A stretch of 64,000 nucleotides of DNA. Source: Vanrija pseudolonga. Taxonomy: Eukaryota; Basidiomycota; Tremellomycetes; Trichosporonales; Trichosporonaceae. A model generated the notes under the pieces. The model did no database searches. It saw nothing but the letters and a program-made list of their open reading frames with translations, and had not been told where the DNA came from. Shown one piece after another: positions 40,155-49,145 of the stretch; positions within the stretch are counted from its first letter, which is position 1, and each line of letters begins with the position of its first letter. The stretch spans positions 4,588,001-4,652,000 of the forward strand of contig NC_085849.1 of NCBI RefSeq assembly GCF_020906515.1. The letters run 5' to 3'. The translations under genes were made by a program, and so were the position numbers.

Positions 40155-40483
40155 ATGCCCGCGACAACATACCCCCCACAGCAGCCCACAATCGACCAGC
40201 AGCCCGCGCCGTCCCGCATGATGGGTACGTTGTAGCCTCTCGCCCACAACGCTGACCCCCAGACGCCGCCAACCCGCCGCCTGACAAGACGACCGAGGAG
40301 ACGCTGCGTCTCCGCGGCGGATGCGGAGTGTCGTGCTGTAACCCGTGCGCTATCAAGATCCTGGGCTTCGGCTTCTCGTGCCCCCGCCCGTGTAACATCG
40401 AGTGCTGCTGCATCACTTGTGGTGAGAAGGGGTGAGTCGTGCGGTGGGTGTGTGGGTGACAGCACTGACGGCCCAGTATTTGA
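40155..40483 (+). CDS. Small cysteine-rich protein (81 aa), unknown
   Basis: Exons 40155-40224, 40263-40431 and 40477-40483; the last carries only four coding bases and the stop (...CGEKG + I, TGA). The protein has a Pro/Gln-rich N-terminal half (MPATTYPPQQPTIDQQPAPS...) and a compact C-terminal half with ten cysteines: GCGVSCCNPCAIKILGFGF, then SCPRPCNIECCCITCGEK. There is no signal peptide. A hydrophobic core (AIKILGFGF) sits between two Cys clusters. A TATA box upstream and a short intron-rich gene suggest it is expressed. A Pro-rich lead and Cys-dense tail recall CYSTM-type membrane-associated stress proteins and metallothioneins, but the spacing matches neither clearly. I do not recognise the family. 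Confidence 0.7.
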
Positions 40484-40771
40484 GAGGCGTGATGCAGCCT
40501 TGGTGAAGAGACTAATGAAGCCGGTCGTTGTATCCTGCCGGAATGTATCCATGCCATGGACGATGAAGAGTCAGTCAGTCGAGCAGTTCAGTTGCCATGC
40601 CATAGCTGCGAGCTACCGTTCTGCACACATGTCTCCCCTACACTGCTCCTCGTCGTCGCACCGGGCGGCTGACGCCGCCCTCTCCGCTTCACCTCCACGC
40701 CAATCTAATCTACATGCCAATGCCAGTGCGCGATGGTACAATAATGCTGCTGCCGACCTACCGCACCCACA

Positions 40772-42526
40772 CTAGCGCTTGAACAGCGTGATGATGTCCT
40801 CGTCCTCGAGGATGTGGTCCAGTCCCACCTTTTGGCCAGCCGCGTGCTTGGCTGACTTGCCGTACACCATGGCGTACTTGAACTGCTTCTTGATCTCCTT
40901 GTGGATAGCGTCACAGAAGTTGCCGACGTTCGACCGTCCGCGGCGCAGCACGACGGGCATGGTGAAGTCGGGCGCACGACCCTTGGGCTTGGTGTACACG
41001 CGCACCAGCTCGAGACGGTTCCACGTCTCCTCGAGGAGCTCGTCAATGTTGAGCCAGGTGGCCGACGAGATGGGGACCGAGTTGGGGACTGGGGTGTTAG
41101 GGGTTGATACTAGAGTTCTGTCACGTCCCACTCACTCTTGTACAACAGATCCAGCTCCTCGATAGAGATGGCGTCGATCTTGTTGAGAACGTAGATGCAC
41201 GGCACGTACATGCGGTTGCCCTCAACCACGTCGATAAAGTCCTCGATCGTGCAGTCGGGCTCGTGGATGGTGACCGAGCACGAGGTCATGCGGTACTCGG
41301 AGAGCACGGCCTTGATCTCCTGGGCGTCAATCTTGGTGAGGGGCACCGTGTTGGTGATGGCGATACCACCCGTCTCCTTCTTCTTGACGATAATGTTGGG
41401 CGGCTTCTTGTTGAGGCGAATACCAAAGCCCTCGAGTTCGTTTTGCAGGATGGCCAAGTCGTTCAGCGGCTTGAGCACGTCGAGCACAATGTAGATGAGG
41501 TTGCAGGTACGCGCGACGGCAATGACCTGCTTACCACGACCCTTGCCGTCCTTGGCGCCCTGGATGATACCGGGCAAGTCGAGGATCTGGAGACGCGCGC
41601 CGTTGTACATCATTGTGCCGGGGACGGTCGTGAGGGTCGTGAACTCGTACGAGGCGGCCTCGGAGTGGGTGCCCGTGAGCTTGGACATGAGGGTGGATTT
41701 TCCCTGCGTGTGTTAGGACTAGTTCGAGTGATCACGCCCAAGGTGCGTCTCGCTTCGCTCCTCATGTTGTCCTTGCACCTGATCTTTTCCTTCTTCCCTC
41801 GCTTCGTCCTCTCGACTCCCCGCCTTCCATCCCAGTTGCGCGAGCAAAGACGTTCGCCCACCCACCCACCCTCGAGCAGGCTCGCAAGGCAAGTCTCCCA
41901 CCCACCCACCCTGCTGGCGCGAGCGAGATGTCGCCCGCCCACCCACCCCTATGATCGCGAAGCGATCAAGAAGTATGCCACCACCCACCCCTCCACCGCT
42001 CCTCCTCCCCGAGGTTTGCACCCACCCCTCCACCTGCTCCGCTGCCCCCAAGTCGCACCCACCCACCACCTGCTCCGCTGCCCCAACGTCGCACCCACCC
42101 ACCACCACCGCTCCGTACCCTGCACTCACCACCGAGGGGAATCCCACGAATCCTACACTGGCTACACCTGTCCTGGCCACGTCGAAACCGATACCCGGAC
42201 CACCACCTCCACCTCCAGGCGGGTTGATGAGTTCACGGCGGAGCTTGGCGAGCTTGGCTGTGGGTGTGAGCACGGCACCGTTGACATGAAAGCGGGCTGA
42301 GCGGCGTCTCTGCGAGCTCCGTCGTCGCCTACTCACCCTTGAGCTGTCCAAGATGGTACCTGGGGGATTAGCGAGCTGCGTTTGCGAGGTTTGGTCAGCT
42401 CACTCTGTCGCCTTGTTCTTCTGCGTCTTGGCCATCTCATCCTCGATATCCTTGATCTGTGGCGGTGTGAGCTATGAGGCTTGGGCACACGACCGCGTCT
42501 CGACGCACCTTTTGCGCCGTCGTCAT
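40772..42526 (-). CDS. RBG1: DRG1/Rbg1 family GTPase
   Basis: Six exons (42526-42509, 42456-42404, 42359-42337, 42257-42130, 41703-41136, 41088-40772), 368 aa, the usual DRG length. N-terminus [20 protein letters not shown], then [21 protein letters not shown], is diagnostic. The P-loop GFPSVGKST is split after Val by a 426-bp intron; [19 protein letters not shown] (G3/switch II), NKID (G4), and a C-terminal TGS domain ([37 protein letters not shown]) follow. DRG1 binds polysomes with its partner Dfrp1/Tma46 and helps stalled translation. The third exon is 23 nt. The long intron (41704-42129) is G-rich on the coding strand and internally repetitive. Confidence 0.95.
41850..42115 (-). repeat. 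G-rich intronic minisatellite in RBG1
   Basis: On the coding (minus) strand the intron holds repeated GGTGGGTGGG blocks (at least five). The clearest unit is about 33-35 bp: GGTGGGTGGGTGCGAC, then TTGGGGCAGCGGAGCAGGTG, present in two near-identical copies (about 42039-42105) with a third partial one. Such tracts can fold into G-quadruplexes in the transcript. Confidence 0.65.
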
Positions 42527-43071
42527 TGTTGCTGCTTAGCCTTTTGGATTGGTCTTTCGCTGTTATAGGTTCCTCTGGATCACGCTGTCCCAGGTGCGTT
42601 TCGTTTTGCGTCTCTCGGTGTCGATTCTAGGCCGAGTCGAGCTGTAGGCGAGATGTAGAAGATGCTGTTGAAGAAGTCTCGAAGGTGAAAGAGTGAGATG
42701 TGGCTCGGCGTTGGTGGTTTTGCGGGTGAGAATTAATACCACGTCATTACATTTGCCACGTGGCGTTATCAATTCACCCTCCTGCCCTCCCGCGCCAAGC
42801 TGCGAGCTGCGAGCAACTCGCAATCCTTTCAATCAACTTCAACAACTACTTTAATCACCTTCAACTCGACGTTTCTCTTCGCTTTTGCCTTGTACCATCA
42901 CCTAGTCGAGCAGCGGACAGCCCCAGAGGCGCGCACACGCACGACGAACTCGCCAAACCCGCCCAACAACGACCCACAACCCCTCTCACCCATCCCCCAA
43001 CCATTAGTCTTACCAAACGAGGCAACTCGTAATCCTCTTCAACCCACCACCAAACACCCACCACCACCATC
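42527..43071. other. Divergent promoter region, RBG1 / STS1
   Basis: No gene. Contains CCACGT near 42735 and 42757 and a C/A-rich pyrimidine leader (CACCAAACACCC ACCACC) directly before the STS1 start. Confidence 0.4.
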
Positions 43072-44436
43072 ATGGCCCACCCGCTCACCCAGCACCCGCC
43101 AAACATGATCGGCTTTGGCGCGCCGGCAACCATGAGCCCGCTCGGCTTCGGCTTCGGCCAGCCAGCACACTTGGTGGCGGCGAGATCACCTGGCTTCGGT
43201 GGCGCAAGCGCAAGCGGCAGCGGGTTTGGGTCGCCCGGCCCATCGTCGAGCGGGTCACCGCTCAAGCCGTTCCCCGTCAACACGCGCCTCGTGCCCGCGC
43301 GCATCAGCGGCTCGGCGTCGGCCCCGCCTTCCCCATCACCACATCAACACCATCAGCATCACCACCACCACTCGACGGCACAGAAGCGCACACGCCGCAC
43401 GTCGTCCCTCTCGCCCTCGCCCTCGAGCTCGCCAAGCCCGCTCGGGTCCCCTCGGCTAACATTACGCCGCCGCCATGTCGACGACGACGACGAGATTGAG
43501 GACAGGTCGGAGCGGAGGCTCGCAAAGGTCAAGCGTATTCGCAAGGAGGCACAGGAGACTGTGCAGGAGGACAGGCCCGACGTCGGGCTCTTGCTTGGTG
43601 AGTGTGAGGGATCCTCGGTGATGACTTTGCCATGTTGTGACGGTGCGACAAGCTTGCGCTGCCCATCTGGCCATCATCGCACCCTCCCATTATGTGCCGC
43701 GCACCTGCTAACACCCCCGCCAGCATCCATGCCGCCCACATCACACCTGCCGATCCTCCTCGAGCTCCTGCAGGAGAACCCGGCCCTCGCACCCCGCGTG
43801 CTGCGCAGCATGCCGACGCCACCCCTTTCCAACGTCCTCGAGACCCTCGAGCGCATCGTTGCTAAAATTGGCAAGGCCGCCGGCTCGTGGGAGCAACAGT
43901 CCGGATACGTGGCGACCCGACGATGGAACAGGGTCGACGAGCACGTGCAAGCATGGACCAAGAGCGCGAGCACGTACCTGAAATTCTTCACAACGAGCAA
44001 CTCGACATCGACGCCGACCGAGCCGCAGACAATCTACCACCTGCTGCACGCGCTCACGACGACGATTGTGCAGATTCTGGCAATCGTGCCGGCTGGCCCG
44101 CCGCCCAACGCCAAGGAGTTCCTCGACCTCGCCAACAGCGTCCTGTCGGCGTGGTCGGACTGGGTCTCGGCGCTCAGCGACGAGGTCAATCAGCGCGGTG
44201 GCATGTTCCCGCAGTCGACGGTGCAGAACTGGGCCGACGGCATCAACGCGCTGGCCGCAGAGACGCTGTCAACGCCCGCCGCCGCCGCGCCGGTCTTCTC
44301 GTCATGGTCGACGCCAATGTCGTTGCCAAGTGCACCAGTCGAGCCGAACCCGTACATTGAGGGGTTCCGCATTGCTCTTCAGCCGCTCCGTGAGCGCTTT
44401 GTCAATGAGCTTGGTTGGCTCGTTGCCAGGCCATAG
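43072..44436 (+). CDS. STS1: Cut8/Sts1 nuclear proteasome tether
   Basis: Exons 43072-43597 and 43724-44436, 412 aa. A long low-complexity N-terminus (Gly/Phe, Ser/Pro and a QHHQHHHHH run) contains a basic stretch (RRTSS, LTLRRRH) that may act as a nuclear signal. The C-terminal half has the Cut8 fold: LPILLELLQENPALAPRVLR, MPTPPLSNVLETLERI, WNRVDEHVQAWTKSASTYLK and IYHLLHALTTTIVQI, matching the IL..L....P.l...V....P.P....L...L and helical bundle of Cut8. Cut8/Sts1 holds proteasomes at the nucleus and is itself short-lived. The 126-bp intron is a multiple of three and stop-free, so its retention would add 42 residues. Confidence 0.8.
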   Translation: MAHPLTQHPPNMIGFGAPATMSPLGFGFGQPAHLVAARSPGFGGASASGSGFGSPGPSSSGSPLKPFPVNTRLVPARISGSASAPPSPSPHQHHQHHHHHSTAQKRTRRTSSLSPSPSSSPSPLGSPRLTLRRRHVDDDDEIEDRSERRLAKVKRIRKEAQETVQEDRPDVGLLLGECEGSSVMTLPCCDGATSLRCPSGHHRTLPLCAAHLLTPPPASMPPTSHLPILLELLQENPALAPRVLRSMPTPPLSNVLETLERIVAKIGKAAGSWEQQSGYVATRRWNRVDEHVQAWTKSASTYLKFFTTSNSTSTPTEPQTIYHLLHALTTTIVQILAIVPAGPPPNAKEFLDLANSVLSAWSDWVSALSDEVNQRGGMFPQSTVQNWADGINALAAETLSTPAAAAPVFSSWSTPMSLPSAPVEPNPYIEGFRIALQPLRERFVNELGWLVARP

Positions 44437-45039
44437 TACGGCGGCGCCGCCGACTAGAATACACGCCGCCGCCGCCGCCGCCGCCGACGCAATGTCTCAC
44501 CATCATCATCATGGGCTCATGGACGAGGCTTGCTGCAAACGCCGTAGCCTGTGTGCTATTGCGAGCGAGCGAGCGACCTCGACCCATTGCGACCCTCCCA
44601 TCCATTGCCGCTCGTCCCATCCCAGTCCCACGTCTCCACGACCTTTGCAAACAAGCACGCACGCACACTTTAGTAGAAATCAATGTTCCCGACGTCAAGC
44701 CACCCGCGGGCAGCCTCCCTCCCTCCCTGTTGTGACTATCCCACGCCTCTACGCATCATCTTCCAGTGGCCCACCCTCTCTGGGCCCTCCCTCTCACTGT
44801 TTAATACACACTGTCCATGTCATGCATCCAGTCCATGTTGGTGCAAAGTTGCCTTGGCGTTGTCGCAACTGTCGTTCGGCGACTCGTGCCCGGGCCGGCG
44901 TCTGGCTTGACGATTGCGCGCCGCCGTGCCGCCCACTTTCAAGTCGCCCCGCCCCGCTGCCCCCACTTTGACTTTGCTACATCATCCACACCGTCACACC
45001 ATCACTCTACATCAAGCAGCGAGCGGGCCAGCAGCAACA
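44437..45039. other. Intergenic region between STS1 and a Zn2Cys6 gene
   Basis: No gene. A (GCC)n microsatellite lies at about 44466-44488, just after the STS1 stop. Confidence 0.4.
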
Positions 45040-47176
45040 ATGGCAAGACCATCATGGCACACTGACGACGTGAGCAGCGACAGCATTGCTGGCATGCACG
45101 CACACACGCTGACCCAGTGTTCAAGGCGGTACCCCCAGCCGCCAAGCGCCAGAAGCTGTTCCGCGCATGTGCGGCCTGCGTCTCGTCCAAGACGCGGTGC
45201 GAGGACGTCACGCCAGACGGGTGCAGCCTGTGCCGGCGGCGCGGCAAGCCGTGCTCGCTGTCCGGCGTCGCCGCCGCCGTGGTAGAGCAGGCCGCCGTGG
45301 GCATGAGCAGCTCGCACACGCACACCACGCACAGCCAGCTGCCGAGCCCTTCGTCGGCGCCCCACCCGGTCCAGCACCGCTCAAGCAGCAGCAGCGTGTC
45401 GTGGGCGTCTCCCTCGGCCGCGGCTGGGCCCTCGTCGCGCCCAGCAGCAGTGCCGCCGCCAGTAGCCACCTCGCCCCTGCACGCACATGCGCATCCAAGC
45501 CCTTCCGAGGTCGACGAGCTGCGGGGCCGAGTCGCCGACGCCGAGCGGCGCGTAGCCCGCACAGAGGCTGCGCTCGCCGAGCTCGAGGCGAGGGTCAAGG
45601 CCGGCGGCACTGGCAGCACCAGCAGCAACTACGGCGGCGCGAACGGCGGCGCCCCCTCCGACGACGCGTATCGCCGCCCGCCGCCGAACGGCCGCCTCGG
45701 CGACGAACCGTTCGTCGACCTCCCCCGCGAAGGGCCGTTCAGACTCGCCACGTCGTCGCTGCTCATCCCGCTCGACGAGACCATCTTCTCCGTGTCCGCG
45801 ACGAGAGCGTACCCCAACCCCGTGGACCGTGGGGTGATATCGCCGTCGACGGTCGAGCTGGCCTGGCACGGGTTCAAGGCCAAGATAAGCGCTCTGCTGC
45901 CGCTGCCTCCGTTCTTGGCTGTGTCGACGCCCGTCCCGGCACACGGGTTCGTGGTCACAGCCGCGCTGCACCACGTGCCGAGCGCCCACTCGCCAGGCCT
46001 CGCGGGACTCACGGCAGAGTGCTTGCTGATGGCCATGTCGGGCAACGCGAGCGTCGACGTTGTGCTCGCGCTGCTGATCCTCAGCCTGGCCCCCGAACGC
46101 CCAGACGACGAAGAAAAGCACGACAGCAAGAGAACGCGCGCGCCGCGCCCACCCTCGCCCTACCGCCTCATCTCGCTCGCGTACTCCATGGGCCAGAACC
46201 TCGGCCTCGAGAGCGTCGCCGAGGCGGCGCTGCGGCGCGGCGCCGACCTCAACCACGAGACGTGGAACGAGACACTCTGGCGCCTGCAGCTTTGGGCGGC
46301 GGTCGTGAACCGCTTTGCACTCCTGTCGCTCATGTACGGCCAGACGATCCCGCCAGCGCTCGTCGCCCCGCGTCTCCCGCCACTGGCCCGCGATAGCGTC
46401 GAGGCGTGTAATCGCCACTTGCGGGCCGAGGCGCGCGTCGTCGAGATCTTCCGCCCCGTCGCGGTGCTGCTTTGCTCGCTCGAGCACCGCGACGACGAGT
46501 ACCCGCTTCCCCTGATCAACGACCTGTTTGACCGCAGTCGCGGGTCGTTCGACCAGGCGGATGCGTTTATCCGCAACGGCCAGCCGCGTGAGTAGGGTCG
46601 CGGCACTGTGAGCTCCAGCTGACCCACTCTCCAGCCTCACTGTGCAACGACGCCAAATGCATCGAGTTTGCCCTCTGCCTACGAATGGGCTCGCTCACCT
46701 TCTGGATCCCCTCGCCGCTGCGCGACGCGCGCGAGGCCGTGCTGCGCTGCCTCAACGGGTTCGGGCAGACGATGCGGAGCATGCTCGACGTCATGCTCGG
46801 GCCCGGCGGGCTCGAGCCGACCCACCTGCCGGCGTACGCGGTCCACCTGCTGTCTACGGCGCAGCTGTGTTTCCGCCGCGCAGTGCGCTACGTGCTCACG
46901 CAGTACCCGCAGGCCAACCCGCCCCTAATCGAGGTCAGCCGCCTCGACGAGGCCGAGCAGACGCTCCGCACGCTCGGCGCGTCCCCGCGCTTCCTGTTCA
47001 CCCACGCCAAGCCGATGGGCAACCTCAACCCCGCGCCGGCCGACGCGGTCGCCAACGGCGGCGACCCCTCTGGCGCGCCCGGCACGGCGCTCTTCGACTT
47101 TGACATTATGAACTGGGACCTGAGCTTCTTGTACCCGGATCTGTCGGCCGCGGCGACGTTCCCGATTCAGATGTAA
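45040..47176 (+). CDS. Zn2Cys6 fungal transcription factor
   Basis: Exons 45040-45069, 45126-46587 and 46635-47176, 677 aa. The zinc cluster is near the N-terminus: FRACAACVSSKTRC, then EDVTPDGCSLCRRRGKPC, i.e. C-x2-C-x6-C-x7-C-x2-C-x6-C. A Ser/His/Pro-rich linker, a short coiled coil (VDELRGRVADAERRVARTEA, then ALAELEARVKAG) and a fungal-specific regulatory domain follow (LAYSMGQNLGLE, WRLQLWAAVVNRFALLSLMYG, and a C-terminal DLSFLYPDL). It should bind CGG-type sites as a dimer. The first exon (MARPSWHTDD) is the weakest part: the only phase-consistent junction uses an AAG acceptor at 45123-45125 rather than the CAG eight bases earlier. Confidence 0.8.
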
Positions 47177-47393
47177 CCCGAGTGCGCAGCGCGAGGGCTG
47201 GCCAAGGGCCGAGGGCCGAGGGCCGAGAATGCAGCGCGTAGCTTGTACACTTAGTCGGATGTAATTGGCACCTGGCCGCCGCCGCCGTGATCACAACAAT
47301 GCGTATTCCTATTAATGTACTGAGTGTTTCGACTCTACACCGCGCCTCGCCCGCCGTAGCGCGCGCCCGCCCACTCGCTGCGCTCGTGGACGC

Positions 47394-48646
47394 CTAGACC
47401 TTGACCTCGGCGATGAGCGGCTGGCCGGTGGCACCAGCAATCGCGTTGCTGACACACAGATCGGCCATGGCATTGCGCGTGTCGTAGTCTGCCGAGCCCA
47501 TGTGGGGGATGACGACACACTTGGGGTGCTTGACCAGGGGATGGTCGGCGTACACCTTGGGCTCGCCCGTGATGACATCCAGGCCGGCGCCGAAGATCTC
47601 TCCGGCGTCGAGGGCAGCGGCGAGGTCCTCGGAGTTGACAATCGGCCCGCGCGCGGCGTTGACGAGCACGGCCGTCTTCTTCATCTTCTTGAGGAAGTCG
47701 GCGTTGACGAGGTAGATGGTTGCAGGGCTCTGCGAGCAGAGAACAATCACAATGTCGCTCTTGGCCGCCACGTCGTCCTTGTCCGCACGCGCGACCTTGA
47801 CCCCGAACCTGCTCGAGAACTCGGCGTCGATCGCGGCCTGGTTGTCGCGCGCACGCGAGTTGGAGTACAGGATGGTCGGGGGCGCGGTTTTGCTGGTGAA
47901 CGAGAGCAGGCGCTCGACGACACACTCGCTAATGCGGCCAAAGCCCAGGAAGCCGATGGTGAGGTTCGGGTGCCCGATCGCAGGCCCGCACATGACGAAC
48001 GGCGCCCACGGCAGGTTGGGCCACTCGTTGTCCTTGATCAGGCGGATGCCCTCTTCCACGCGGCGCATCGTCATGAGCACGAGCATGACGGTCGTGTCCG
48101 CCACCGCGTTGGAGAGGACGCCGGGCGTGTGCCCGATCTTGATGCCCTTCGAGTTGGCGTACGGCACGTCGATGTGGTCTGCAGCGCGCGCGCGTCAGCG
48201 CGTGCGCGGTAGAGAGGGCGAGATCGCGCCCGGGCGGAGCATCCATGACTACGTGCTCGAGGCTCCGCCTCTCGCTCTCGCTACTACTCACCAAAGCCGA
48301 CCGAGAACGTGCTGACCACCTTGAGGTTGGGGCTCGCCGCGTCCAGAAACTCGCGGTCAACCTTGTCGCTAGGCTGCCCGTGCATGATGCACGCGGCGAT
48401 CACCTCGGGGTCGGCGACCTTCTCGAGCACCCACGCGCGGGTAGGCTCCCCGTCGACGGGGTTGACGATGAGCTCAAAGTCGGTCGCTTCGAGCTTGGCC
48501 ATGGCCTCGGGGCCGACGTTGCGGGTGCTGTCGTCGGCGTCAGCGCGTCCGAGCGGAGCGAGCGCGAGGCTGGCGCGGACAGCGCACATGCCCGGTGTTG
48601 GCACCACCGCGCACACGCCCACTTACATGAGAATCTTGGGTGCCAT
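47394..48646 (-). CDS. D-2-hydroxyacid dehydrogenase (glyoxylate/hydroxypyruvate reductase-like)
   Basis: Exons 48646-48627 (20 nt), 48527-48292 and 48178-47394, 346 aa. N-terminus MAPKILITRNVGPEAMAKLE, then DHIDVPYANSKGIKIGHTPG, SNAVADTTVMLVL (the usual substrate-side loop), NAD-binding TIGFLGFGRI, NAARGPIVN (catalytic Arg), GLDVITGEP (catalytic Glu) and IPHMGSAD (catalytic His). All three catalytic residues are present. Family members reduce glyoxylate or hydroxypyruvate with NAD(P)H. NSRAR after the second strand could favour NADPH (a basic pair where NADH enzymes carry Asp), which is inference. Confidence 0.88.
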
Positions 48647-49145
48647 TGTTGTGGATTTTGTTGTTGGGGGAGACAGTGGGGGAGAAGCAGAGGAGCGACC
48701 TACGCCGCCGTATTTAAAGAGGCCTGAGGGCCGCGGCGCTGTCCCGGGCCGGCCGGGATGGTACTGGCGCGCTGGCGAGCGAGCACGGCCGTCGACCCGC
48801 CCACAGTGCGCGCGCGCTATACCCATATCCCCTCGTCCTGCATGCTCCTCCTCGCGTTGCTCCTCCCCAGCCGCCCCCGGCACTCGACGGCAATTGTTCC
48901 AGGGTACGGCAGCTTCGGACCGGCCTTCCGTCCTGCCGCGCCACGTGAAAGTCGTCGAAGCCTTGGGTCTTGTGCCTTTGCTCGTGTCGTGTCGAGATAG
49001 CGCCGGCAAGCGCAGCCGCGAACCGTGTTGACTCTCGAACCGTGTCTTCGTCCACCGCGTGTACAATACAATGCAAAGCTCGCTCGTCTACAGGATTGAT
49101 TGGCCGAGCGGACACACCCCCGCTACCGCCGCGCCGCGCCGCACA
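48647..49145. other. Intergenic region upstream of the hydroxyacid dehydrogenase
   Basis: No supported gene. CCGTATTTAAAGAGG at about 48709-48723 is a likely TATA-type element of the dehydrogenase (about 65 bp before its start on the minus strand). Confidence 0.4.

Noticed and set aside
45167-46396. 409- and 419-codon open frames over the Zn2Cys6 gene (plus and minus shadows)
   Set aside because: Arg-rich composition from frame-shifted GC codons; the third frame has the zinc cluster and regulatory domain.
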